In this document: positions 42,956 to 52,257 of the stretch, in pieces | Layout: each line of letters starts with the position of its first letter | Numbering within the stretch: the stretch's first letter is position 1 | Source of the DNA: Prevotella sp. | GTDB taxonomy: Bacteria > Bacteroidota > Bacteroidia > Bacteroidales > Bacteroidaceae | Direction of reading: 5' to 3' | Assembly: GCA_017619755.1 (NCBI GenBank) | Contig: JAFZRU010000003.1 | Span: 1-56,784, forward strand | Length of the DNA stretch: 56,784 bases | Made by a program: the position numbers and the translations under genes | The notes under the pieces: generated by a model | The model's input: the letters and a program-made list of their open reading frames with translations, nothing else | Told to the model about the DNA's origin: nothing | The model's database searches: none

Positions 42956-44815
42956 ATGACAATGATAAAAATCCTTTATTCCCTCATGGCCTCCACATTG
43001 GCCACGGGGGTGTTTGCCCAAACCGACTCCTTGCAGTTGCAAGAGGTGGTGGTGACAGGCACGCGCAACGCCACCGACGTGCGCCACCTCCCAATGACGG
43101 TCACGGTCATCGACCGCCAATCGCTCACCGAACAGCACCAAACCAACGTACTGCCCACAGCGATGCAGCAAGTGCCGGGACTGATGGTCACCAGTCGCAC
43201 CATGATGGGCTACGGCGTATCGACAGGGGCCGCCGGCGGCATCAACCTTCGCGGCATCACCGGCGGCTCGGGGCAGTTGATGGTGCTCATCGACGGCCAC
43301 CCGCAGTACAACGGCGTTTACGGCCACCCCATCGCCGACAGCTACCAGACGCTGATGGCCGACCGTGTGGAAGTGCTCCGTGGCCCTGCCTCCGTGTTGT
43401 ATGGCAGCAATGCCATGGGCGGCGTGCTCAACATCGTCACACGCTCCATGCACCAGGACGGCGTGAAGACCAACGTCAGCGTGGGAGCCGGCAGCTACGG
43501 CACGGTGCAGACGGAGGCCTCCAACCAAGTGCGTAGCGGGAATTTCAGCAGCACCGTGGCGGCACAGTATGGCCGCAGCGACAACCACCGGCCTCGCATG
43601 GGCTTCGAGCAGTATGGCGGGTATATGAAATTGGGCTATGACTTCACCCCACATTGGAACGCATACGTGGACGCCGACCTCACCCATTTCAACGCCTCCC
43701 ATCCCGGCTCGGTGCAAAGCCCGCTCTTCGAGGCCAATCAGTGGATTACCCGAGGTGTGGTGTCGGCTGCCTTGGAAAACCACTACGGCAACACCAACGG
43801 CGCACTGAGCGTCTTCTCCAACTTCGGAAGGCATAAAATCGACGACGGCACAAGCAACCCGCAGAATCCCACCCAGCGCTATTTCCGCTCCCGCGACGCA
43901 CTCACCGGTGTGTCATGGTATCAGAGTTTCCAACTCTTCGAGGGCAACCGCCTCACTGCGGGGTTCGACTACCAGCACATCTACGGCAGGGCCTTCTACA
44001 CGTCGAAGCAGACGGGAGAGGTGCTCGACACCCCCAACAAGCAGAGCGGGCACTCCCACCGCAACGAGGTGGCCGGCTACGTGGACTTCCGCCAAGACCT
44101 GCTGCAATGGCTCACCATCGACGCCGGTGTACGACTGGACCACCACTCCATCACCGGGACGGAATGGGTGCCGCAGGCCGGCCTCGTGGCGAGACCGATG
44201 GAAAACGGCGAGGTGAAGGCCATGGCAAGCAAGGGCTTCCGCAACCCCACCATGCGCGAGATGTATCTCTATCCACCCTCCAACGAGGAGTTGGAGCCGG
44301 AAAGGCTGTGGAACTATGAGCTGTCGTGGCGTCATCGCCCCGGTGCGCTCACCTACGGTGTCAACCTCTTCTACATCAAGGGTGACAACATGATCCAAAC
44401 CATCAACCGAAAGAACGTCAACACGGGCGAGATAGAGAACTATGGCGTGGAGATGGAAGCGCAATACCGCATCGGCAATCACTGGAGGCTCACCACCAAC
44501 CATGCTTACCTGCACATGGAGAACCCCGTCGTGGCGGCCCCGGAGTACAAGGGCTTCCTCGGCGCCGACTTCTACTGCAAAAAATGGACGGTGAACGCCG
44601 GACTGCAATACTTCAACGGCCTCTACACCGAGGTGGGTGACAACGAACAGAAGGAGAATTTCTGCCTGCTCAACCTCGCCGCCACCTACGCCCTCAACCA
44701 CAGCATCGCCCTCTGGGTGCGCGGCGAGAACCTCTTGGCGCAAAACTATGAAATCAACCTCGGCTATCCCATGCCACGCGCCACATTCATGGCCGGTGTG
44801 GACATCCATTTCTAA
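42956..44815 (+). CDS. TonB-dependent outer-membrane receptor (BtuB/CirA-like)
   Basis: A 619-residue outer-membrane receptor. The signal peptide IKILYSLMASTLATGVFAQ is followed by a TonB-box-like stretch LQEVVVTGTRNATDV and a plug domain: MQQVPGLMV, GGINLRGITGGSGQLMVLID, VEVLRGPASVLYGSNAMGG. The barrel follows and ends at VDIHF with a terminal Phe. It is shorter than SusC proteins, lacks the N-terminal carboxypeptidase-like domain and has no SusD next door. This fits a vitamin, haem or iron-chelate receptor; the ligand is unknown. A strong terminator follows at 44863-44896. Confidence 0.92.
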   Translation: MTMIKILYSLMASTLATGVFAQTDSLQLQEVVVTGTRNATDVRHLPMTVTVIDRQSLTEQHQTNVLPTAMQQVPGLMVTSRTMMGYGVSTGAAGGINLRGITGGSGQLMVLIDGHPQYNGVYGHPIADSYQTLMADRVEVLRGPASVLYGSNAMGGVLNIVTRSMHQDGVKTNVSVGAGSYGTVQTEASNQVRSGNFSSTVAAQYGRSDNHRPRMGFEQYGGYMKLGYDFTPHWNAYVDADLTHFNASHPGSVQSPLFEANQWITRGVVSAALENHYGNTNGALSVFSNFGRHKIDDGTSNPQNPTQRYFRSRDALTGVSWYQSFQLFEGNRLTAGFDYQHIYGRAFYTSKQTGEVLDTPNKQSGHSHRNEVAGYVDFRQDLLQWLTIDAGVRLDHHSITGTEWVPQAGLVARPMENGEVKAMASKGFRNPTMREMYLYPPSNEELEPERLWNYELSWRHRPGALTYGVNLFYIKGDNMIQTINRKNVNTGEIENYGVEMEAQYRIGNHWRLTTNHAYLHMENPVVAAPEYKGFLGADFYCKKWTVNAGLQYFNGLYTEVGDNEQKENFCLLNLAATYALNHSIALWVRGENLLAQNYEINLGYPMPRATFMAGVDIHF

Positions 44816-44862
44816 ATAGTCAGGTGGAGTTCACTACTCCCCAAGGAACCCACTTGCATCGA

Positions 44863-44896
44863 GATAGGGCGTGACCATCATCGGTCACGCCCTATC
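44863..44896 (+). terminator. Intrinsic terminator of the receptor gene
   Basis: A perfect 14-bp stem (GATAGGGCGTGACC with its complement) and loop ATCATC are followed by a T-rich stretch. Confidence 0.85.
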
Positions 44897-45007
44897 CTAT
44901 TATCTTTTTATTCGTCTTATTGTTTTTATCAGCGAAGCGGTTTTTTCTTTATTTTCATCACTGAAAGATTTGGATATATTTGTAAGATTTGATGTCATAA
45001 TGCTTTT

Positions 45008-45088
45008 GCCCTGTTAGGGCGCAATCTACTCCGTTATTACATACCCAGGGCGTTGCCCCGTGTTGGTATCTCGTTGGCCTTGTAGGCC
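45008..45088. repeat. Three mini-hairpins, REP-like cluster
   Basis: Three stems with 3-nt loops: GCCCT-GTT-AGGGC (45008-45020), GGGC-GTT-GCCC (45048-45058) and GGCCT-TGT-AGGCC (45076-45088), about 30-40 bp apart. The arrangement resembles REP-type dispersed sequence. Confidence 0.6.
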
Positions 45089-45149
45089 GTCTTTGTACAA
45101 AATCCATCCACACAAAATTTCGTGCAGGTCGAAAAACTTCGTCTTTTGT

Positions 45150-45180
45150 TTTGCATTTCGCTCGGATTGCACTATCTTTG
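45150..45180 (+). promoter_or_regulatory. Promoter of the metallophosphoesterase operon
   Basis: TTTG (45150-45153), 19 nt, TATCTTTG (45173-45180). The leader is about 105 nt. Confidence 0.7.
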
Positions 45181-45291
45181 CAGAAAATACTAACCTAATA
45201 TCATTATTAGCTGCATTTTCCAATACGCTCGACGTGTGGAACACGCCATTGATGATTGAATAAGTAAATCATTTTTTAACAACACATATCC

Positions 45292-46692
45292 ATGAGAAAA
45301 ACAGTACTTTTATTATTCATGTGCGCGAGTGCCGTGCTCACTTACGCACAGATGACTTTCACACTGAGCGGTCTGAACTATGCGGACTGTGCCGAGGTGA
45401 ATCCCATCGATGGTTCAACTACCATCAAAGTTCCCGCTGGCACCGACCTGTCGAGTCTGATTACCAATGTGAAAGTTGATGGCGTGACGGTCAGCGACCT
45501 TTCTTCCATCAAGCCCAATCCCACGACAACCTACCTGGCTTATGATGAGCTTGAGGTTTTTGTGTACAACAACAAAGCCTATGGTTTCCGCTTCGTGGAG
45601 GACGTGTGGTTCTGCGCCGTCTTCATCTCCGACTGCCACGTCAACCAGGATGCCTCCCACGACGGCACAAGTGCAGAAAAACTGACATCCATCATACAGA
45701 ACATCTGCGCCATGGGCAAGGACGGCACGAAAAAAGTGAACTTCACCACCGAGGGCGCCACGTCGTTCATCCCGACGACCAGCATCATTTTCTGCTTGGG
45801 CGACATCGACCAGGACAAGGGCGACGATGGTAGCAGTGGAACTCATAGCAACTTCCTCACTGCCACCGCCGAGGTTTGCAAGACTGCCAATGTGCCATTC
45901 ATCTTCATCGCCGGCAACCATGATCTCTCTCCTGACTATTGGAATGACAGCAGCAAGGGAGCGACCTACGGAAGCACCGGCGGCTCGCATGCCGATGACC
46001 AGACCATCACGGCCATCCAGAGCAACAACTCCTATTGGAACGGCAAGAACATCTTCGACGAGAACATCGAATATTTTGTGGACAACAAAAAAAGCAGCTG
46101 TTTCCAATCCAAGCCCTTCACGTTCAAATTCAAGGATGTGCGTTTCTACTGCGCCCAAACTTACTGGTTCCAGAAACTCTACTCCAAACCAGGAATACTG
46201 TCAAGCGCCACCTATTACGCCCCCGATGAAGTCATCTCCGCGCTGGACAACTTTGTGGAGAGCCACTCCGACGAAGCGTCGGTATGGATGCAACACTATC
46301 CCTTCCTGGCCGGCAGCGACTGTGACAGATGGTGGCTCGACCAGAATAGCAACGGCAACTACATCCCCACGACGGACGATTCCAAATATGGCACGTCGGT
46401 CTCAGGCATCACCTACAACAACAAAAACGCCGCCGACACCTACAAGAAGAATCCCATCTCGGTCATCATGGACAAGGCTGCGGGCAAGTCATCCGACGGC
46501 AAGGTCTTCCACTTCTCAGGACATTACCATCTTTTCGCCGACCACACCTACACCAACACCACCAACAGTGCCTGCAAGGTGCATGACTACACGGTGGCAG
46601 CCAACGGCAACACCAGTCAGAGCAACAATGCCTTTGTGGTGCTCCTCAAGCGTGGCGAAGGCGTAAAAGAAGTCATCCAGACCCAATTCTAA
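45292..46692 (+). CDS. Secreted metallophosphoesterase
   Basis: A 466-residue protein with signal peptide MRKTVLLLFMCASAVLTYAQ. A beta-rich N-terminal domain of about 85 residues precedes a calcineurin-like phosphoesterase domain with all core motifs: FISDCHVN (D-x-H), FCLGDIDQD (G-D), IAGNHDLS (G-N-H-D) and SGHYHLF (G-H-x-H). Two metal ions are expected; the substrate, a phosphomonoester or diester, is unknown. Only 6 nt separate it from the 1613-residue gene behind it, so they are probably co-transcribed from the promoter at 45150-45180. Confidence 0.88.
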   Translation: MRKTVLLLFMCASAVLTYAQMTFTLSGLNYADCAEVNPIDGSTTIKVPAGTDLSSLITNVKVDGVTVSDLSSIKPNPTTTYLAYDELEVFVYNNKAYGFRFVEDVWFCAVFISDCHVNQDASHDGTSAEKLTSIIQNICAMGKDGTKKVNFTTEGATSFIPTTSIIFCLGDIDQDKGDDGSSGTHSNFLTATAEVCKTANVPFIFIAGNHDLSPDYWNDSSKGATYGSTGGSHADDQTITAIQSNNSYWNGKNIFDENIEYFVDNKKSSCFQSKPFTFKFKDVRFYCAQTYWFQKLYSKPGILSSATYYAPDEVISALDNFVESHSDEASVWMQHYPFLAGSDCDRWWLDQNSNGNYIPTTDDSKYGTSVSGITYNNKNAADTYKKNPISVIMDKAAGKSSDGKVFHFSGHYHLFADHTYTNTTNSACKVHDYTVAANGNTSQSNNAFVVLLKRGEGVKEVIQTQF

Positions 46693-46698
46693 CCAAAC

Positions 46699-49600
46699 AT
46701 GAGAAAGGATCCCATCATGCAATTGAAATCCATCATCCTCACGGCTCTCCTGCTGACTGGTGTCGCAGGAAGCCTCTCCGCCCAAAGAGACATCACCAGC
46801 CAATACATCGTCAACGCGAAACTCGTCCCCGGGACCAACGGCTGGACCGACTGGACTGTTCAAAACTTCAACACTCCTGAACAAGGCAACAACACCGTGG
46901 GATACGCCACGGAGGCCTATGCCGGCTGGGATAACTTGAAAGTCGAGACTTTCTCCTTGACGCAGAATATCACCCTCCCTGCTGGCAGTTACCGTCTGGT
47001 CAACTATTCTTTCTTCCGCCAGGGCGAGGCTTTCAACACCAACGCCACCAAGTCGCTGGGTTACCTGAAAGCCGGCAGCAGCCAGGTGGCCCTGCAGACG
47101 CTTGGCAGCATTTCAGCAGACTCCTACGCCAACGACCAAAAAGAGGGTGCCAACTGCTTCGATGCCAAGATGTACCGCAACGTGGTGGAGTTCGAACTCA
47201 CCACCCAAACCACCCTTGAAATCGGTGTCGTAGGCACCTTCGACGAGATGCGCTCATGGTGCATCGTCGGTTTGTTCGAACTCTTTGATATGAATGATGT
47301 CGCCTCTATCAGTTCACCCACCGACGTGACCTACGCCATCACCAATTCCGGCTTTGAATACCGCAACGGAACGGGTTGGACCTCGAACGGCGGCGGTGGA
47401 TACGCCAACAACAACAACTACAGTTCGAAAGCCGGCATCGGTTTTGTGGAGCGTTGGCAGTCGACGAGCAGCGGCGGTCTTTCCAATGGCACGTACACCC
47501 AGCAACTCACCAATATGCCCAATGGCCTCTATGAACTGTCGGTCTATGCCCACAACATAGAGCAGTACAACAATAGTGCAGGTGGTAGCGGCATGTATTT
47601 GAAAGCCAATGATGACAGGACAGAAATCAGCACCAACAAACAATACAAAGTGCGCACGACGGTGACCGACGGCAACCTGACAGTGGGCATCCAGCTCGAC
47701 GAGTGCACCGGCAACTGGATTGCCTTCGACCGTTTCGGCCTGCTGTTCTACGGCGACCCTCTGCAAGCCTACAAGGACATGCTCGCCGAGAAGGTGGCTG
47801 CGGCCCAGGCTTTGGTTGATGGCAACACGCTTCGCACAGGTGCCGCCGATGCGCTCCAGGCCGTAATCGATGCCAACGACAACGACGATGACGCCTTCAC
47901 GGAGGAGTCACAGTTCAACACCGCCATCTCTAACATCGAGGCCGCCATGGCAACCGCCAATTCTGTTGCCGAGGCCTATCCCGCCTACGATGCCTTCAGG
48001 GCGAAGGTTGCCGCTCTGGAGGACGGCGTGCCTAACGGTCAGAGCAAGACACAGTTTGACAATGCGTTGGCTGCCGCCGATGCCGCCGTGGACGCCGCCA
48101 CCAGCGACGCCGCTGTCAACGAGCAGATTCCGGCTCTCCGCTCTGCGGCGATGACCTTCATCTCAACGACCGACGGCTCGTTCGACATCACCTTCCTCGC
48201 CTCGCAGCAATATACCGACTGGAAATTGAAAAACGGCAGTCCCGCAGGCATCGTGGCAGACCAATTCCTGACGGGTCGTCCCTCCACCATCCCATCCTTC
48301 GCAGAGAGTTATGAGACCACCTGCGCCACGACGGGCACCGTGCTCTACCAGACGGTGAGCGACCTGCCCGAGGGCTACTATCAAGTGGAGATGTATGCCC
48401 AGGCTCTTTTCACCCCAGGCCGCGACTTCACATCCGAAGCCACAGAGGGTGATGCCAACCGTTCGTTCGCCTTCGCCGGCAACCAGCGCACCGGCTTGCC
48501 CATCAAGTTCGGCACCTCTGTCGCTTTCGCCGACCTCACCACCCTCAATGTCAACGTGCATCTCACTTCGAGTGTCAACGACCTCACCTTTGGCGTGACG
48601 AAAGATGCCAACGGCTCCAATTGGCACTTTGCACAAATAGCCTCCATCGTCTATAGCAACGCTCCAGACCTGACCAACCTGCAGGCCACCCGCGACGCCC
48701 TTGTGGCTGAGGCCACGGGACTCCTTGGCAGTTCGGATGCCAGCCTCCTGACAGCCGAGCAGCAGCAGACCCTCCAGAATGCCATCGATGCTGCCAATGC
48801 CGCCAACACTTTCGAGACGCTGAACGAAGCCACCCTCACCACGCTGCCCAACGCCATCGCCAACGCCCGCCAGCAGATTGTGGCAGCGAAGGAGAGCCGG
48901 GTGAGCCTCATCGCCGCCCTGGAGCGCTTTGAAAGAGACTACAACCTGACAGACGGCACCAACTATGGAAGAGTGACCATGAGCGCAGAGGCCTGGACCA
49001 CGCTGCTCGCCAAGGTGAACGATGTGACGGAAGCCTTGGACGACATATCGCTCGTGTCGGAATTTGCCACCAGGGCACAAGCCCTCGAAGACCAGATGGA
49101 CGCCACCGACGCCAGCATCAAGCTCTTCAGCGGCTATCTCTCATTGCTCAATGGTGTGAACAGTTTCAACGACAACGACCTGGGCACCGCCTACGACACC
49201 TACGGCACCGACACGCAGTACACTGCCGATGACGACCTAGTGCAGGCCGCCATCACCGCCCTCGACGCTGCCTTCCAGGGCTATGCCGCCCGTCAGACCA
49301 GCAACTTCGAGGCAGGGGGCTTCCTCGGCGAGAACTTAGACTTCGAGACCGCCAACGGCGCAGCCATCGACGCCACCTGGCCCAGCGTCTATCAGCAAGT
49401 GGGTTGGAAGACCACCTTCATCTCGGAGGCTACTGAGAAAAACAAGCAGTATGCTTACCTCACCCAAGACAACGCCACTCCACGCGACGGAGGCACCAAC
49501 TATGTACGCCTGCGCCAGAACTGGGCTTCCTCGGCCAACCCCCGCCTTCAGATAGAGAAAAACGCCATGTTGCCCACTGGCACGTATGAACTGAAATTCT

Positions 49601-51540
49601 TCATCAGCTCCGAGAACAGCGGCGCCAACATGACCACCGACCTCAACTACTACCAGTTGGGCGACGCCACTGCTGTCTCGCTGAAGCCCACCAACACCGA
49701 TTGGACCGAGCGCACCTATCAGCTCGAGGTCACCGAACCCACTTTCTTTGACCTCTCGTTCGGTTTCATCACAGCCAATGACAACTCCCCCGCCAGCGTA
49801 TGGGTGGACGACATCACACTCACCTACATCGCCGTGTCGGAGTTCCAAGTCGCCCTCGACGAAGCCCGCACCGTCAACCATGCCGCCACGAACTCTGCCA
49901 TCGCCGAATATGAAGACTATGAAGGCCATGAGGACAACTTCACCACAGAGGAGGCCCGTCAGGAAGCCATCCAAGTGCTACGCAATGCCAAGACGATAGC
50001 CGACAGCAACGGCGATGCCACCTCACTGGTCTCTAATGCCGACATGACAGGCAGCACCACCTCCAAGCCCATGCAAGGCAGTGGCGGCAATGTGTTGATA
50101 CCTTCCGGCTGGGAGTTCGACTACAGTTATGAAGGGTGGAACGACACGAATGTAAACAACGGTGTCTTCAATGCCTGGGCTGGTACCATCAACAAGGCAG
50201 AGCTGATGCAAACCATCCACTATCTGCCTAAAGGCATCTACCGTCTCACAGCACAAGCCGGCACCGATGTCACCGATGGCTCCTCAACGGTGGCCATCTA
50301 CATCAACCCCAACGACTACGACCATGTGGGAAGGTCGCAAGAGGTCATCACGCTCAACAATCCAGACAATCGTGATTTTGGCGACTATTCTTGCGCCGCC
50401 GAGGTGTCAGACGTTTCCAACCATCAACTGACATTAGGCATCTACTCCTCGAGGTGTTATTACCAAGTGAAGAATTTCACCCTCACCTATTTGGGCATGA
50501 CCGAGGAGGCACAAGTGGAGGCTGCCTCCAGCTACCTGCGCCAAGACTATTTCTGGCAGCGCAACCAGCTGGAATGGACAGCGACGGACGAGAAATACGC
50601 ATTGGCCGACAACGTGGTGGTCTATCCCCAGCAAAAGAACCAACTCATCACCACCACATCGCTTGACTGGTGGGCGGACAAGACCAACAAGATTGTGAAT
50701 GGTGTCTGCAACGAATTGGTTCTCACCGATGGGCAAGGCATGCATTCCGGCTATGGCTTCCATGCCAGCACCGCCTTCACAGCCACCTCCGTCACCCACG
50801 ACCGTGTCTTTGCCGCCGGAACGAAGCTGACGGTGTGCCTCCCATTCGTACCGACAAACTACAACGGCCAGTTCTATGTGTTGAGCAACGCCACAGGGGA
50901 GACCTTGAAGTTTGAGAGCGTAGAGACCCCCGAAGCCTACACACCCTACATCTTCATTGCTGGTGACGGTGGCAGCACCTTGGGCACATCCAACGCATCC
51001 ATCGGAAAGACACCCGACGAAATGGTTGGAAACACGGTGAACGACCACTTCATGGTGGGCGTGCTTGACAACACGCAAGTGACGAACATCTACGGGTTCA
51101 CCAAGACTGGCCAGTTGGCCTTTGCGGAGACAAGTTCGATGAACCCCTTCCGCTCGTACATTCAAGCACCTTCTCTCACGAGCCGCTACAACAAAGCCTT
51201 CTTCGCCAACATGGCACCCGTCAATCCCAACAGCATCCTTGGTGATGCCAACGGCGACAAAAACGTGAGCATCTCCGACATTACCATGATGGTGGATTAT
51301 ATCCTCGACAATCCCTGCGGATACTTCATTTATTCCAACGCCGATGTCAACAAGGATGAAAGTATCTCAGTCTCAGATATCACATCCGTCGTCAACATCA
51401 TTCTCAATGAGGATGCCAAGCCAAGTAATATATCCAGCTCAGACAACAGCCAACCGTATGTGGCAGCCCCTGAGCTTAAGGATGACACAACATCGGCGAG
51501 CAGTAAAGTGAATAAAGGTGAAACAAAAATCTTGAAGTAA
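46699..51540 (+). CDS. Large secreted multidomain protein with C-terminal dockerin
   Basis: A 1613-residue exported protein. The signal peptide is best seen from the second Met (MQLKSIILTALLLTGVAGSL), so the start may be at 46717. Several beta-sandwich, carbohydrate-binding-like units are visible (for example NITLPAGSYRLVNYSFF, LTNMPNGLYELSVYAHN and MLPTGTYELKFFISSENSG). They are separated by alanine-rich helical FIVAR-like segments (AYKDMLAEKVAAAQALVDGN, YPAYDAFRAKVAALEDGV). A type I dockerin sits at about 1515-1575 with GDANGDKNVSISDITMMV and ADVNKDESISVSDITSVV. The extreme C-terminus is Ser/Thr/Lys-rich and lacks the GIYI-x-NGKK tail. Role is probably surface binding; the ligand is unknown. 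Confidence 0.8.
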   Translation: MRKDPIMQLKSIILTALLLTGVAGSLSAQRDITSQYIVNAKLVPGTNGWTDWTVQNFNTPEQGNNTVGYATEAYAGWDNLKVETFSLTQNITLPAGSYRLVNYSFFRQGEAFNTNATKSLGYLKAGSSQVALQTLGSISADSYANDQKEGANCFDAKMYRNVVEFELTTQTTLEIGVVGTFDEMRSWCIVGLFELFDMNDVASISSPTDVTYAITNSGFEYRNGTGWTSNGGGGYANNNNYSSKAGIGFVERWQSTSSGGLSNGTYTQQLTNMPNGLYELSVYAHNIEQYNNSAGGSGMYLKANDDRTEISTNKQYKVRTTVTDGNLTVGIQLDECTGNWIAFDRFGLLFYGDPLQAYKDMLAEKVAAAQALVDGNTLRTGAADALQAVIDANDNDDDAFTEESQFNTAISNIEAAMATANSVAEAYPAYDAFRAKVAALEDGVPNGQSKTQFDNALAAADAAVDAATSDAAVNEQIPALRSAAMTFISTTDGSFDITFLASQQYTDWKLKNGSPAGIVADQFLTGRPSTIPSFAESYETTCATTGTVLYQTVSDLPEGYYQVEMYAQALFTPGRDFTSEATEGDANRSFAFAGNQRTGLPIKFGTSVAFADLTTLNVNVHLTSSVNDLTFGVTKDANGSNWHFAQIASIVYSNAPDLTNLQATRDALVAEATGLLGSSDASLLTAEQQQTLQNAIDAANAANTFETLNEATLTTLPNAIANARQQIVAAKESRVSLIAALERFERDYNLTDGTNYGRVTMSAEAWTTLLAKVNDVTEALDDISLVSEFATRAQALEDQMDATDASIKLFSGYLSLLNGVNSFNDNDLGTAYDTYGTDTQYTADDDLVQAAITALDAAFQGYAARQTSNFEAGGFLGENLDFETANGAAIDATWPSVYQQVGWKTTFISEATEKNKQYAYLTQDNATPRDGGTNYVRLRQNWASSANPRLQIEKNAMLPTGTYELKFFISSENSGANMTTDLNYYQLGDATAVSLKPTNTDWTERTYQLEVTEPTFFDLSFGFITANDNSPASVWVDDITLTYIAVSEFQVALDEARTVNHAATNSAIAEYEDYEGHEDNFTTEEARQEAIQVLRNAKTIADSNGDATSLVSNADMTGSTTSKPMQGSGGNVLIPSGWEFDYSYEGWNDTNVNNGVFNAWAGTINKAELMQTIHYLPKGIYRLTAQAGTDVTDGSSTVAIYINPNDYDHVGRSQEVITLNNPDNRDFGDYSCAAEVSDVSNHQLTLGIYSSRCYYQVKNFTLTYLGMTEEAQVEAASSYLRQDYFWQRNQLEWTATDEKYALADNVVVYPQQKNQLITTTSLDWWADKTNKIVNGVCNELVLTDGQGMHSGYGFHASTAFTATSVTHDRVFAAGTKLTVCLPFVPTNYNGQFYVLSNATGETLKFESVETPEAYTPYIFIAGDGGSTLGTSNASIGKTPDEMVGNTVNDHFMVGVLDNTQVTNIYGFTKTGQLAFAETSSMNPFRSYIQAPSLTSRYNKAFFANMAPVNPNSILGDANGDKNVSISDITMMVDYILDNPCGYFIYSNADVNKDESISVSDITSVVNIILNEDAKPSNISSSDNSQPYVAAPELKDDTTSASSKVNKGETKILK

Positions 51541-51704
51541 TGAAAAAGACATATATAACACCCGAAACTGGTATATATGAGGTCATCCCTGAGTTTCCAA
51601 TCCAGGAATCATTCTCGGAGTCGAAGGAAGGGGCGTCGGACACTGAAACGCCCGATGATGATGACTGGGGTGCAAACGAACGTCATACGCTATGGGATGA
51701 TTAG
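51540..51704 (+). CDS. 54-aa Asp-rich small protein
   Basis: The start codon overlaps the previous stop as TAATG, so translation is likely coupled. The peptide begins MKKTYITPETGIYEVIPEF, continues with a Ser/Glu-rich middle, then DDDDWG and ends LWDD. There is no signal peptide. I recall similar tiny proteins with a basic start and an acidic Trp/Asp end in Prevotella genomes, but that is recollection, not a search. Function is unknown. A strong terminator follows 16 nt later. The same TAATG arrangement joins a giant repeat gene to the small dockerin gene at 2706. Confidence 0.7.
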   Translation: MKKTYITPETGIYEVIPEFPIQESFSESKEGASDTETPDDDDWGANERHTLWDD

Positions 51705-51720
51705 TAGCTATTGAGACAAG

Positions 51721-51766
51721 AAAAAGCCATTTCCTCACTCATTTTGAGTTGGGAAATGGCTTTTTT
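51721..51766 (+). terminator. Intrinsic terminator of the metallophosphoesterase operon
   Basis: Stem AAAAAGCCATTTCC with GGAAATGGC plus an inner ACTC/GAGT pair, followed by six T residues. Confidence 0.85.
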
Positions 51767-52227
51767 ATTTCATAGACGACTACTTTTACGATTCGCTGAA
51801 CAAATATTAGCACATTTCAACCGCACAGCACGCATCAATTCGACCTGAGCGGATGGTTTTGTGCAAAGACGTCCTTGCAGGCCGTTTTCATTCGTACAGG
51901 TCAAAAATGTTTTGATTTTTGAACCAACATTAGAAGGCTATTCGAGCATTGTCTGAAATCGTTTTCGTATAAAAACACAATAAAAAGAAAAGATATTGAC
52001 AATATCTGCTACATTTACTGTAACTTTGCACGCTAAAGCGTGCACATAGGTCTTTCATAGGCTTTTAAAGGCTCTTGCCCACCTGCCCTTGCATCATGAA
52101 GTGTTATGTTTACAGGACAACATAAAAACTTAATGTTCAAGTCATTGAAGTTGTAGCGAGGCAAAACCATTCAAGAGGTGAAAGGAAGCGCAACCGCAGG
52201 GTAAAGCGGGAGGAAGGAGGTATTAAC
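51767..52227. other. Intergenic region upstream of the TlpA-like gene
   Basis: No gene is seen. About 51850-51915 is a diverged relative of 45090-45140, sharing CAAAGACG (reverse-complement partner there) and CGT-x-CAGGTC-x-AAAAA. A promoter lies at 51995-52028, followed by an inverted repeat GCACGC-TAAA-GCGTGC and about 190 nt of leader. Confidence 0.55.
51995..52028 (+). promoter_or_regulatory. Promoter of the TlpA/Omp28 operon
   Basis: ATTG (51995-51998), 22 nt, TAACTTTG (52021-52028). The -7 box is exact; the -33 box and spacing are slightly off. It implies an unusually long leader of about 190-220 nt. Confidence 0.55.
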
Positions 52228-52257
52228 GTGAATTTTGAAGAAGAATATATGGGAATG

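Larger units (their letters stand above)
44897..45291. other. Intergenic region with mini-hairpins and a promoter
   Basis: No gene is seen in the 395 bp. It holds three short hairpins (45008-45088) and a promoter (45150-45180). The block from about 45090 to 45140 partly resembles sequence at 51850-51915 near the TlpA gene. Confidence 0.6.

Noticed and set aside
51967-52227. Riboswitch in the long leader of the TlpA-like gene
   Set aside because: Only one short inverted repeat is clear, and no known aptamer core was recognised.
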